Shown here piece after piece: positions 51,708 to 59,992 of a stretch of 64,000 nucleotides of DNA (positions are counted from its first letter, which is position 1; each line of letters opens with the position of its first letter). The stretch covers positions 1,984,001 to 2,048,000 of the forward strand of contig NZ_CBDCBD010000003.1 in the NCBI RefSeq assembly GCF_965214215.1. Direction: 5' to 3'. The position numbers and the translations under genes were made by a program. The stretch comes from Poriferisodalis sp965214215 (lineage in GTDB: Bacteria; Actinomycetota; Acidimicrobiia; Acidimicrobiales; Poriferisodalaceae). A model generated the notes under the pieces. The model saw only the letters and a program-made list of their open reading frames with translations. It searched no databases and had not been told where the DNA came from.

Positions 51708-53075
51708 TTATGAATCGTAGTCTGAGTCGCCAACGGCGAACTCTGCGAACAGGCTGCGGGCGATGTCGTCGAGGCGGGCGTGCACCAGGGTCCCTTCGTC
51801 GCCGTGGGTCTCGGAGAGCACTTCGCCTTCCCGGTGCACGGCTGCGAGGGCGTCGCCGCGGGAGTAGGGGATGCGCAGCTCCGTCACTTCAGTGAGGTGC
51901 CGCAGACGGTCGCCGACAGCGAGCAGTAGATCCTCCACGCCCTCGCCGCTACTTGCCGAGATCGCACGGGAGCCCTCGTAGCGCTCGAGCAGTCGCCCCA
52001 CGATGCCGTCCTCGGCGGCGTCGCTCTTGTTGAAGGCGATCAGCTCGGGGACATCGCCGGCGCCGATCTCGCGCAGCACCGAGCGCACCACATCGATGTG
52101 CATCTCCGGCTCCGCCGCTGAGGCGTCGACCAGGTGCACCAGCAGGTCGGCCTCGGCCACCTCCTCGAGCGTCGACATGAACGCTTCCACCAGCGACGTG
52201 GGCAGCTTCTTGATGAACCCGACGGTGTCCGTCATGAGCACCGTCTCGCCGCCGGGAAGCTGCAGGCGACGGGTAGTGGCATCGAGCGTGGCAAACAGCC
52301 GGTCCTCGACCAGCACATTGGCGCCGGTCAGGCGGCGCAGCAGCGTCGACTTGCCGGCGTTGGTGTAGCCCACGACGGCGACCGTGTGATACCGAGACCG
52401 GCGGCGAGACTTGCGTTGGTTCAGCCGGGTACGTCGCAGCCCGCGCAGATCTTTCTCGAGCCGTGCCAGACGCCGCTGAATTCGGCGCCGATCCACCTCG
52501 AGCTGGGTTTCGCCGGGTCCCCGGGTGCCGATGCCGCCAGCCTGTTGGGAAAGCTGCCGACCTCGGCCCCGCAGCCGGGGGAGCCGGTAGCGAAGCTGCG
52601 CCAATTCCACCTGTGCCTTGCCCTCGAGCGTCGTGGCGTTCTGAGCGAAGATGTCGAGGATGACCGCAGTGCGGTCCAGCGCCGTGCGCTTGAGTATTCG
52701 CTCCAGGTTGAACTGCTGCGCCGGCGACAGCTCGTCGTCGAACACCACGGTGTCGGCATCGTGCTCGAGTGAGGCATCCAGAATCTCGTCGGCCTTCCCG
52801 CGCCCCACAAACGTCGCAGGATCAGGAGCGTCCCGCCGCTGAACAATCCGCTCCACCGAATCGGCTCCGGCCGTGTCCACCAACCGCTCCAGCTCATCAA
52901 GATTGGCATCCACCTCATCGGCAGTCCGCTCCGCGAGCTGCACGCCCACCAGCACGATCTGCTCCCGAAAAGCCCGATCAATCAGCCCAGACTCAGCCCC
53001 ACCAAAATCCCCAAACCCCCCACGATGCGATTCGTCGGACGTCTCCGCTCGACCGCGCTGTAGTCGATCGCCCAT
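51708..53075 (-). CDS. hflX: GTPase HflX
   Basis: The 455-residue protein has the HflX N-terminal domain (DPATFVGRGKADEI, VVFDDELSPAQQFNLER), GRGRQLSQQAGGIGTRGPGETQLEVDRRRI, and the G domain: G1 VVGYTNAGKSTLL, G3 LMTDTVGFIKKLP and G4 FNKSD. HflX splits stalled ribosomes after stress. The start codon overlaps the dapF stop as TGATG, indicating translational coupling with dapF. The gene order dapF-hflX is common in actinobacteria. Confidence 0.94.
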   Translation of the reverse strand: MGDRLQRGRAETSDESHRGGFGDFGGAESGLIDRAFREQIVLVGVQLAERTADEVDANLDELERLVDTAGADSVERIVQRRDAPDPATFVGRGKADEILDASLEHDADTVVFDDELSPAQQFNLERILKRTALDRTAVILDIFAQNATTLEGKAQVELAQLRYRLPRLRGRGRQLSQQAGGIGTRGPGETQLEVDRRRIQRRLARLEKDLRGLRRTRLNQRKSRRRSRYHTVAVVGYTNAGKSTLLRRLTGANVLVEDRLFATLDATTRRLQLPGGETVLMTDTVGFIKKLPTSLVEAFMSTLEEVAEADLLVHLVDASAAEPEMHIDVVRSVLREIGAGDVPELIAFNKSDAAEDGIVGRLLERYEGSRAISASSGEGVEDLLLAVGDRLRHLTEVTELRIPYSRGDALAAVHREGEVLSETHGDEGTLVHARLDDIARSLFAEFAVGDSDYDS

Positions 53076-54226
53076 CAGCGCTGGGCCCCTATACGAGCGG
53101 TGAGGTCATCGAGCAGGACAGGCAGGCGGTCAAGTCGGAGCGTGAGGCCAGTCTCGATGCGTTCCGCCACGACGCCGAGTTGTGGCGGGGAGAAGTCCTC
53201 GTGATACGCCGGGACGGTACGGACCCAGTACTGGAAGCCAGAACCATTGTCGCCTGGAAACGGCGCTGTTCGCATATCAACCAAGTACGAGCTTGGAGGA
53301 GGGACGGCATCACCGTTTTCGGCGGATACCGGTGGTGGATCATTCGGGATGCGCACGAATTCCCACCGGTGAGCGAGCGTCGCCGCCACGACCGAGCCGC
53401 TGCCGCATGAGACGGTGAGCCCCGCACCACGCTCCCACACCGACATTTGGAGCGTCCATGCCTGCTCCGGCCGCAGTGGATTGCGGGAAAAGGGCCAGAT
53501 GAACTCGACGTTGATGCCGCCATGAAAATAGGACTCGTAGACGCTTCCGAGCTGCGCAATTCGATCACCCAACTCACCGGCATGGTTGCTCAGCTCCGAA
53601 ACAGGACTGTCAATAGGAGGCTGCGTGAGCGCGATGACCAGGTGCGGGTTCCCGACATCTCCCGTGTCGAGATGGCGCAGATTGGCTCCGAAGTCGCTGC
53701 TGATGCGTTCATACAGTTCCGATGGGATCTCTGGGCCCTTCTCCACCTTCCTCATCGCGACCTGGATGAAGCGACCGTTCGAATCCGGGAGGCTCAACGA
53801 GCCAGTGCCGCTTGCGCCGATGGTGCAACGTTGCGTGCCGGCGTCCGTTTCGAACGGGATTAGAGGTCCCTCGCCAATGATCCGCGCGTCGAACGATGCC
53901 ATCGCAAGGCACGCCAGCCCGTTGCCGCTCGTCTCGGCGAACGAGCCATCGGCGTTGAGCAGGTGCATGCGAACGCACTCCGCCCGCTGACCGTCGAAGG
54001 CGTTGTGCACCCCGACGACAAAACCGTCAGCACCCTTCGAGTGCACGTATCCTCGTCGAGAGCCGACTCCGAGATCGCGATCGCACACAATGCGAGCTAG
54101 GTCGCTGCGCTCGACACCGAGAACATCAAGCGACGTGTCGAGATCGCGCAGCTCCTGATCGCTCAGCAATGCGATCACGAAATCGTTGCCCTGAGCCTCG
54201 TGGCGGACGAGCGTCAGTTTTTCCAC
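53075..54226 (-). CDS. dapF: Diaminopimelate epimerase-like protein, first catalytic Cys replaced by Ser
   Basis: The 383-residue protein shows DapF blocks: HEAQGNDFVIAL, GADGFVVG, MHLLNADGSFAETSGNGLACLAMASF, GNPHLVI, SVWERGAGLTVSCGSGSVVAATLAHR. DapF interconverts LL- and meso-DAP with two cysteines. The second (SCGSGS) is present, but the first (normally E-x-CGNG) is Ser at 53927-53929. The C-terminus is about 90 residues longer than usual, with DNGSGFQYWVRTVPAYHEDFSPPQLG. GTG 54226 is the likely start. It may be an inactive or altered epimerase, or Ser may be a lineage trait. Confidence 0.88.
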   Translation of the reverse strand: MEKLTLVRHEAQGNDFVIALLSDQELRDLDTSLDVLGVERSDLARIVCDRDLGVGSRRGYVHSKGADGFVVGVHNAFDGQRAECVRMHLLNADGSFAETSGNGLACLAMASFDARIIGEGPLIPFETDAGTQRCTIGASGTGSLSLPDSNGRFIQVAMRKVEKGPEIPSELYERISSDFGANLRHLDTGDVGNPHLVIALTQPPIDSPVSELSNHAGELGDRIAQLGSVYESYFHGGINVEFIWPFSRNPLRPEQAWTLQMSVWERGAGLTVSCGSGSVVAATLAHRWEFVRIPNDPPPVSAENGDAVPPPSSYLVDMRTAPFPGDNGSGFQYWVRTVPAYHEDFSPPQLGVVAERIETGLTLRLDRLPVLLDDLTARIGAQR

Positions 54227-54299
54227 GGCTCCATTGTCACACTTCGCCCGCGAATTCCACGAGCGAATTGCCACACTCGGTGAACGAACGCATCAGCGA

Positions 54300-54415
54300 G
54301 GGGTGGGTGGGGGCAGGGGTGCCCACGCGCAGTTCGCCGCGCTACAGCCCATCCACCACGTAACGGGCGGCGTTGCGCATGTTTGAGCATGGGTGCGCCT
54401 GCCCCCGCCCACCCC
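54300..54415. repeat. G-rich inverted repeat with G-quadruplex motif
   Basis: Arms 54300-54325 and 54390-54415 match as reverse complements at 22 of 26 positions. The left arm reads GGGGTGGGTGGGGGCAGGGG, four G-runs with loops of 1-2 nt, which meets the classical quadruplex rule on the + strand. Confidence 0.75.
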
Positions 54416-54436
54416 CGGGCGACAGCAGCAAGCGTC

Positions 54437-54482
54437 CCAATGCATGTTTTGCAACGATGCCAATGCGTGTTTCGCAATTTCG
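54437..54482. repeat. 23-bp tandem repeat, candidate antitoxin operator
   Basis: Copies 54437-54459 and 54460-54482 share CCAATGCRTGTTTYGCAA. They lie 71 nt before the ribbon-helix-helix gene. Such antitoxins bind tandem operator repeats. Confidence 0.6.
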
Positions 54483-54539
54483 GCAAGCCGCGCCGAAGCT
54501 GACGCGCAACCAGCCGACGTGGTCAAAGTTGTGAACAAG

Positions 54540-54545
54540 TATGAT
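54540..54545 (+). promoter_or_regulatory. -10 element TATGAT for the RHH-PIN operon (leaderless)
   Basis: TATGAT is 7 nt before ATG 54553. It is the best -10 match in the window. An upstream ATG overlapping the hexamer is therefore unlikely to be translated. Confidence 0.6.
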
Positions 54546-54552
54546 TATCGGC

Positions 54553-54777
54553 ATGGCTACTGAACGTTTGACGATCTCGCTGGAAGCCGGCCTTGCGGCT
54601 GCCGTGAGCGAGGCCGCCGAGGCTGATGAGCAGAACACGTCGGCGTGGCTCGCCGATGCGGCACGACGTCGGCTGGTCACTCGTGGGCTGCGCGACGTGG
54701 TCGCCGACTGGGAGTCTGAGCACGGCGCGTTCACCGAGGCTGAACTTGCCCGGGCACGAGCGGAGCTCGGCCATTGA
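54553..54777 (+). CDS. Ribbon-helix-helix antitoxin
   Basis: The 74-residue protein starts ATERLTISLEAGLAAAVSEAAEADEQNTSAWLADAARRRL, a CopG-like ribbon-helix-helix DNA-binding unit, with an acidic tail (DWESEHGAFTEAELARARAELGH). Its stop overlaps the TTG start of the PIN toxin, so it is the antitoxin of a VapBC-type module. It probably represses its own promoter through the repeats at 54437-54482. Confidence 0.85.
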   Translation: MATERLTISLEAGLAAAVSEAAEADEQNTSAWLADAARRRLVTRGLRDVVADWESEHGAFTEAELARARAELGH

Positions 54778-55169
54778 CCGCCTTGGTGCTCGATGCGGGG
54801 GCGCTCATCGCGCTCGATCGCGACAACCGAGCCATGTGGGCACGGCTGCGGGCGGCATCCGACGCCGGAGACATCGTGGCCGTACCCGCTGGCGTCGTCG
54901 CTCAGACATGGCGGGGAGGCCGTCGGCAAGCACACCTCGCCCGCGCACTGATGCACTGCCACGAAGTTGCTCTCGACGGCGCGGTGGCGCGCGCCTGCGG
55001 TCGTCTTTGCGCCCAGACCGACACGAACGATGTGATTGATGCGTCGGTCGCCGTGGCGGCTGCTCACTTTGCGCCTGTCGAACACACCGTCATCGCGACC
55101 TCGGATCCCGATGACATCGCTGCGCTGACCTCAGCACTGAACGCGCAGGTGAGCATCCAGCGCGCCTGA
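54774..55169 (+). CDS. PIN-domain toxin (VapC family)
   Basis: The 131-residue protein begins ALVLDAGALIALDRDN with the first Asp. It has VPAGVVAQTWRGGRRQAHLARAL, where this actinobacterial subgroup carries Gln-Thr-Trp-Arg in place of the usual Glu block, then TNDVIDASVAVAAAHF and VIATSDPDDIAAL with the remaining Asp residues. The TTG start overlaps the antitoxin stop (TTGA). A ribonuclease toxin is inferred from family; the target RNA is unknown. Confidence 0.85.
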   Translation: MTALVLDAGALIALDRDNRAMWARLRAASDAGDIVAVPAGVVAQTWRGGRRQAHLARALMHCHEVALDGAVARACGRLCAQTDTNDVIDASVAVAAAHFAPVEHTVIATSDPDDIAALTSALNAQVSIQRA

Positions 55170-55204
55170 ACACTGCGCACGGGATCTCGCGAGAGCGCTC
55201 GCGG

Positions 55205-56164
55205 CTAGGTGGTGGGTTCGCGCTTGCCGAATCCCTTGAAGGTGTCGCCGATCGCCGTGGCCACCGAGGCCAGCTTCGAGCGACCCTCGTTCAGCCGGGG
55301 CGCGATCTGCGTCAGGCCGTCCACGGTCCAGCGCCCGTCAGTAGCGATGATGTCGTCACCCGAGAGCGACCAGCCCTGATACAGGCCCACCTCATTGCCG
55401 CCCACGTGGAAGACACCCCCGGTGAACGGGCAGTCTTCCATCGCCAAGTATCCCACCAGCGGGCTGACGTTGGCCGGGTCGTACAGATCGAACTCAGCAG
55501 GATCGTCAGGCGCCCGCACCACCTCTTCGAGCCCAGGCGTCTGCAGCGTCAAGCGTGTCCGGGCAATCGGCGCCAGGCAGTTCACGCGCACGTTGTAGCG
55601 AGCCAGCTCGCCGGCGGCCACCAGCGTCATGGCCGCAATACCGGCCTTCGCGCCCGAGTAGTTGAACTGACCGAGGTTGCCGAGCATGGCGCCCGAGGCG
55701 GTGTTGATGACCGAACCGGTGACTTCCTTGCCTGCCTTGGACTGCTCACGCCAGTAAGCGGCCGCCCAGCGGGTGGGGCAGAAGTGGCCCTTCATGTGCA
55801 CCTCGACGACGGCATCCCACTCCGGCTCGGTCATGTTGACCACTACCCGGTCGCGCAGGATGCCCGCGTTGTTGACCAGCACGTCCAGGTCGCCGAAGGC
55901 TTCGACGGCCTGGTTGACCATGCGCTGCGCGCCCTCCCAGTCGGTGACGCTGTCGCCGTTGGCGACTGCCTCGCCACCCATGGCCTCGATCTCCGCCACA
56001 ACCTCGCCTGCGGGGCCTTGGTCGGCACCCGTGCCGTCGGCGGAGCCACCGAGGTCGTTGACCACGATCTTCGCCCCTTCAGATGCCATCAGCAGGGCAT
56101 GCTCGCGGCCGATGCCCCGGCCGGCGCCGGTAATCAGGACGACACGTCCGTCAAGTGCACCCAT
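55205..56164 (-). CDS. SDR-family protein, HSD17B4/MFE-2-like
   Basis: The 319-residue short-chain dehydrogenase has LITGAGRGIGREHALLMASEGAKIVVNDLGGSADGTGAD, LVNNAGILRDR, the Ser in VINTASGAMLGN and YSGAKAG. The long NDLGG insertion is typical of the 3-hydroxyacyl-CoA dehydrogenase part of multifunctional enzyme 2. A beta-oxidation role is likely. GGGAGAAC provides a ribosome-binding site. tRNA-Gly lies just upstream on the same strand. Confidence 0.87.
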   Translation of the reverse strand: MGALDGRVVLITGAGRGIGREHALLMASEGAKIVVNDLGGSADGTGADQGPAGEVVAEIEAMGGEAVANGDSVTDWEGAQRMVNQAVEAFGDLDVLVNNAGILRDRVVVNMTEPEWDAVVEVHMKGHFCPTRWAAAYWREQSKAGKEVTGSVINTASGAMLGNLGQFNYSGAKAGIAAMTLVAAGELARYNVRVNCLAPIARTRLTLQTPGLEEVVRAPDDPAEFDLYDPANVSPLVGYLAMEDCPFTGGVFHVGGNEVGLYQGWSLSGDDIIATDGRWTVDGLTQIAPRLNEGRSKLASVATAIGDTFKGFGKREPTT

Positions 56165-56186
56165 GTTGTTCTCCCGTCGTGGAACT

Positions 56187-56263
56187 TGGAGCGGATGACC
56201 GGGGTCGAACCGGCGACCTCAACCTTGGCAAGGTTGCGCTCTAACCAACTGAGCTACATCCGC
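56187..56263 (-). tRNA. tRNA-Gly (GCC)
   Basis: The reverse strand folds as a full cloverleaf: acceptor GCGGATG/CATCCGC, D-arm GCTC/GAGC, anticodon stem CAACC/GGTTG with loop TTGCCAA (anticodon GCC), and T-arm GCCGG-TTCGACC-CCGGT. A CCA end is encoded. Confidence 0.96.
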
Positions 56264-56350
56264 GCGGGCGGATCACTGTAGCAAGCGGCCCCCGCAGAGA
56301 CGCGTGCATCCGGCAGGCCGCTGCCGCGCCCGGGCAAGCGCCCGGATCGG

Positions 56351-56575
56351 CTACTCCTCGGGAGGACGCAGGTCGATTCTCAGCGTCAGGATCCCGTCGT
56401 CGAACGTGGCGGTGGCATCGCCGATCATGGCGTAGTCCATGAAATCCAGCTCGGCCTGGCGGATGAAGTGGCGTCGCTCCTCGCCGCCGACGGCGGGAAG
56501 GTTCCGCTTGCGCACCGCCTCGGCACGCTCCGCGAAGCGGGTGATCATTTCCTGAGGATTGAAGGTTTCGCTCAT
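56351..56575 (-). CDS. Small conserved-type hypothetical protein
   Basis: The 74-residue protein begins SETFNPQEMITRFAERAEAVRKRNLPAVGG and ends DATATFDDGILTLRIDLRPPEE. It is soluble and mostly helical, then a beta pair. I do not recognise a family. It is the last of three close genes (metX, a small membrane protein, this one) on the minus strand. The in-frame sequence before ATG 56575 overlaps the membrane-protein gene. Confidence 0.65.
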   Translation of the reverse strand: MSETFNPQEMITRFAERAEAVRKRNLPAVGGEERRHFIRQAELDFMDYAMIGDATATFDDGILTLRIDLRPPEE

Positions 56576-56588
56576 GTCGTTCTGGCTC

Positions 56589-56798
56589 TCATAATGGCTC
56601 GGCCGCGGTGTTCTCTTCACCTTGCCACCGATGGGGGGCTGTGCGCCGCAAGTACACAACGAATCCGGTGGCGCACGCGACGGTGAGCAGGCCGAGCACG
56701 GCTACCAGCACCCACCACACCCCCAGGCCCGAGCCGACAGCCTCGGAAGGCACGTTGGCATGCACGTCAGCCAGCAGCGCCGCGGCGCCGCCGATCAA
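56589..56798 (-). CDS. Small single-pass membrane protein
   Basis: The 69-residue protein has one hydrophobic segment (VWWVLVAVLGLLTVACATGFVVY) followed by a basic Arg/His tail, so the C-terminus is probably cytoplasmic. The TTG start overlaps the stop of the restored metX frame (TTGA), which suggests that the two were once, or still are, translated together. Function unknown. Confidence 0.55.
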   Translation of the reverse strand: MIGGAAALLADVHANVPSEAVGSGLGVWWVLVAVLGLLTVACATGFVVYLRRTAPHRWQGEENTAAEPL

Positions 56799-58034
56799 CG
56801 GGTGACTCCCGGGGGTCCCGAATCGCTCTTGTAGATGTCATCGATGAACTCGCCCATCGGGGGGCCGGTCTGATCGGGTTCGGTGAGGAAGCCGTCGTGG
56901 CCGTTGTCGCTGTCGATGTCCACGTGCTCGACACGCATAGTTCCCCGGCGTGTCAGCGCCTCGGTGATCCGCAGCTGCTGGGATCTCGGGTACAAGAAAG
57001 TCGGTGCGAACGCTCATCACCATCGTCGGCGCGACGATCCGGTCGAGCGCGGCATCGATGCCGCCACGGCCCCGTCCGACGTCGTGCAGGTCCATCATCT
57101 TGTTCAGCACCAGGTAGCTGTTGGCGTCGAAGCGGGGCACGAACTTTGCCCCCTGGTAGTCGAGGTAGCTCTCCACGTCGAAGCGCTGGCCCCCTCGCAG
57201 CGGGAGGATCGGGTCTTCGCTGTGGCGGGCGAACCGGCGGTCGAACTCGTCGCCCGAGCGGTAGTGGATCATGGCGATCCGCCGTGCGTTGGCGAGGCCT
57301 CGATGCGGCCCGTCCCCATCGGCGGCGTCGTAGTAGCGGCCGCCACGGAACTTGGGATCGTCCAGAATTGCTTGGCGGCCGACCTTGCTCCAGGCGATCT
57401 GCTGTGCCGACGCCTCGGCAGCGGACGCAATCACCACCAGTGAGCCGACCCGTCGGGGATAGGTGATGCCCCACTCCAGCACGGTCATTCCGCCCATCGA
57501 GCCGCCGACTACCGAGAGCCACCGGTCGATGCCCAGGTGCCGCCCCAGCGCCCACTGCGACCGCACGACGTCGCGGTTGGTGACGACGGGAAAGTCGGGC
57601 CCGTAGCGCTCGCCCGTCGCCGGGTTCACCGACGAGGGGCCGGTGCTGCCTTGGCAGCCGCCGAGCACGTTGGCGCACACCACGAAGTAGCGGTTGGTGT
57701 CGAGGGGGCGCCCGGGGCCGATGAAGTCGTTCCACCAGCCTTCGGTGGGCTGCGACGGCGGATGTGGGGGGCCATGCGCATGCGCGTCGCCGGTCAGCGC
57801 ATGGCACACGAGCACGGCGTTGGCGGCGTCGGCGTCTAGGGCGCCCCATGTCTCATATGCGAGCACCGGGCCTTGCAGGGTGCCGCCGCCCTCCAGCGTG
57901 AACGGACGATCCGGGGACAGCTCGTAGAAGTGCCGGTCGGCCGCGCCGAGGCCCGGGTGCCATGCACCCGAGGCGGGCAGCGGCCAGGCCGCCGCACCGT
58001 CGTTCGGGGCGCTTGTGCGCCTCGCACTGTCCAC
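56795..58034 (-). pseudogene. metX: Homoserine O-acetyltransferase metX, frameshifted near the C-terminus
   Basis: The frame from GTG 58034 encodes MetX: GPVLAYETWGALDADAANAVLVCHALTGDAHA, FVVCANVLGGCQGSTGP, the Ser nucleophile in VVGGSMGGMTVLEW and VMSVRTDFL with the catalytic Asp. After VRTDFL the family sequence YPRSQQLRITEAL...NGHDGFL, with the catalytic His, continues in another frame (56992-56795). One extra base at about 56993 explains the shift. In the annotated frame, translation runs to 56838 with 50 unrelated residues and loses the catalytic His. MetX makes O-acetylhomoserine for methionine synthesis. A sequencing error cannot be excluded. AAGG 7 nt before the GTG is the ribosome-binding site. 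Confidence 0.88.
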
Positions 58035-58176
58035 AGCTGAGCCTTCGTCCTGGGCCTTCGAATCCGGAGGGCTTACCTCCAGCGGTCAACTTGCCGCCGG
58101 GTAGGCAAGGGTACCGGTCGTCTCCGGCCTGTCTAAAGGGAATATCAGCGGTCTGGACCCTGCTGCTGAGGAACCT

Positions 58177-58237
58177 CTTGCTTCCCGCTCTTGTTCGCTG
58201 CGCTCACGGGCCGCTCGGGCCTGGGGCTCAGCCTCTG
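58177..58237. repeat. Dispersed intergenic repeat, copy B
   Basis: Shares three ordered blocks with 25264-25350 and contains, on the reverse strand, one copy of the GTGAGCGCAGCGAAC 15-mer (58193-58207). Confidence 0.55.
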
Positions 58238-58244
58238 GCGGAAT

Positions 58245-59414
58245 TCAGCGGCTGGCGTTGTCGTCGCTGGCGGCGAAGGCCGCCAGGTCGTCGAGCCGTT
58301 CGTCGTTCGAGAACACGTCATGCAATGGCAGCCGCAGGCCGAGCCTCCGCTGGAGCTGGCGGACTTCGAGCTCTTCGTCCCACAGGAACATCGTCACCGC
58401 GGTGCCGCTGCGACCCGCCCGAGCCGTGCGCCCCGAGCGGTGCAGGTAGGTCTTGTGCTCGGGCGGAACGTTGTAGTGCACCACCACGTCGACTTCGTCG
58501 ATGTGCAGCCCGCGGGCGGCCACATCGGTGGCGACGAGTGCGGCCAGCTTGCCCTTGGCGAAGTCGGCGAGCGCGCGCTCCCGCTTGACCTGCGGCAGGT
58601 CGCCGTGGATGGCACCTGCTCGCACTCCGGCGTCTCGCAGCTCACGGGTGAGTTGGTCGGCACCGCGCTTGGTGCGGGTGAACAGCAGCGTGCGCCCGTT
58701 GGCCTCGATGATGCGTGCAGCGACCTGCACCCGGTTCATCTTGTGGACAGACAGGAACAGGTGGCCCATCTCCGAGACGGTCACCTCGCGTTCGGTCACT
58801 TCGTGGAAGACCGGGTCGCGCAGGTGCCGCTTGACCAGTGTGTCGACGACACCGTCGAGCGTCGCCGAGTAGAGAAGCGTTTGGTGTTGGCCGTCGATGT
58901 GACGCAGCACCCACTCGACCTGGGGCAAGAACCCCATGTCGGCCATGCGATCGGCTTCGTCCACGACCACTCGCTGGATGCCTGACACGTTGACCGCACC
59001 GCGGTCGATGAGGTCGATGAGCCGCCCCGGTGTGGCGATGACGACGTCCATGCCGGCTGCCAGCAGCTCGATCTGGCGGTCGAGGTTCGTGCCGCCGTAG
59101 GTGGCGATCGAGCGCAGATCGGCCGCCTTGGCCAGCGGCTCGACCACAGCGGCGATCTGGTTGGCCAGTTCGCGGGTCGGGGTGAGCATGAGGGTGGTGG
59201 GATGGCCGTTGCGGGCCCGGGGTGTCAGCGCCAGCATCGGCAGGCTGAATGCCAGCGTCTTGCCGGAGCCTGTCTTGGCCTTGCCGCAGACGTCGCGGCC
59301 GGCGAGCGCTTCGCCGATGGTCAATTCCTGGATGGCGAACGGCTCGGTGATGCCTTGATCAGCCAAGGTGTCGCACAGGGGCGCAGGTACGCCCAATTCA
59401 CTAAAAGTTGTCAC
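58245..59414 (-). CDS. DEAD-box RNA helicase
   Basis: The 389-residue protein contains the full motif series: Q motif with FAIQELTI, motif I AKTGSGKT, PTRELANQ, TPGRLIDL, VVDEADRMADMGF, YSATLD, then LLFTRTKRGADQL, ATDVAARGLHIDEV and HRSGRTARAG. It resembles small RhlE/DeaD-type helicases without an accessory C-terminal domain. The in-frame extension to 59636 is not helicase-like, so GTG 59414 (VTTFSELGVP) is chosen. It likely remodels RNA or ribosome precursors. Confidence 0.92.
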   Translation of the reverse strand: MTTFSELGVPAPLCDTLADQGITEPFAIQELTIGEALAGRDVCGKAKTGSGKTLAFSLPMLALTPRARNGHPTTLMLTPTRELANQIAAVVEPLAKAADLRSIATYGGTNLDRQIELLAAGMDVVIATPGRLIDLIDRGAVNVSGIQRVVVDEADRMADMGFLPQVEWVLRHIDGQHQTLLYSATLDGVVDTLVKRHLRDPVFHEVTEREVTVSEMGHLFLSVHKMNRVQVAARIIEANGRTLLFTRTKRGADQLTRELRDAGVRAGAIHGDLPQVKRERALADFAKGKLAALVATDVAARGLHIDEVDVVVHYNVPPEHKTYLHRSGRTARAGRSGTAVTMFLWDEELEVRQLQRRLGLRLPLHDVFSNDERLDDLAAFAASDDNASR

Positions 59415-59651
59415 GGGGGTCTCTTCGAAGGTGGTGGCCCGCAGGGTTGCGGCGCCGCGACCTCGGCTGCGACAACGCTGGGCAGTGGGGCCACACGGCG
59501 AACTGCCTTGGCTGCCGAGTGTATGGGAACGGCGGCGCTTGACGGCGGAGCAAGGCGGGCGTCCCTGTCGATTGGCTCGTGCGGCGTCAGGGTTGAGGCC
59601 ATCAGAAATGCTGCCGTCAAGTCGGGGCGGGGCCACTACCCTGCGGACTTT

Positions 59652-59722
59652 GGCGGAGTGGCCGAGTGGTTAGGCAGCGGCCTGCAAAGCCGTGTACGCC
59701 GGTTCGAATCCGGTCTCCGCCT
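59652..59722 (+). tRNA. tRNA-Cys (GCA)
   Basis: Cloverleaf with acceptor GGCGGAG/CTCCGCC, anticodon loop CTGCAAA (anticodon GCA) and T-arm GCCGG-TTCGAAT-CCGGT. No CCA is encoded. Length 71 nt. Confidence 0.95.
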
Positions 59723-59831
59723 CGCCGGCCGGGCCGGGTGCCGAGCAGGTCCATTGCGCTGGCCGGGTGAAGTGGGCAGGGTGCTAGCGTGAGTCGCCCT
59801 CCGGGCGCTGTGTTAGCTTGCATCGCCCTTC

Positions 59832-59905
59832 GGGCGATTGGCGCAGTTGGTTAGCGCGCTTGCATGACACGCAAGAGGTCACAGGTTCGACTCCTGTATC
59901 GCCCA
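59832..59905 (+). tRNA. tRNA-Val (GAC)
   Basis: Cloverleaf with acceptor GGGCGAT/ATCGCCC, anticodon stem CTTGC/GCAAG with loop ATGACAC (anticodon GAC), and T-arm ACAGG-TTCGACT-CCTGT. No CCA encoded. It lies 110 nt after tRNA-Cys in the same direction. Confidence 0.95.
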
Positions 59906-59938
59906 CCCGCTCGCCCGATTGCGCCTTCGACGGCCACT

Positions 59939-59985
59939 GAATCACACCGGGTTTGATGGAGGCTCTACCAAACCCGGTGTGATTC
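59939..59985. terminator. Perfect 17-bp stem-loop, probable bidirectional terminator
   Basis: GAATCACACCGGGTTTG (59939-59955) is the exact reverse complement of 59969-59985, with a 13-nt loop. It lies between tRNA-Val and the converging antitoxin gene, where a bidirectional terminator is expected. There is no T-run. Confidence 0.65.
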
Positions 59986-59992
59986 TGGTTGG

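Larger units (their letters stand above)
54227..54552. other. Regulatory spacer between dapF and a toxin-antitoxin operon
   Basis: No gene is supported. The region holds a G-rich inverted repeat (54300-54415), a 23-bp tandem repeat (54437-54482) and the antitoxin promoter. Confidence 0.6.

Noticed and set aside
58035..58130. Possible SAM-type riboswitch before metX
   Set aside because: Small stems (CTTGCC/GGCAAG and GGAGG/CCTCC) exist, but I could not match a known SAM riboswitch core. A covariance-model search would decide.
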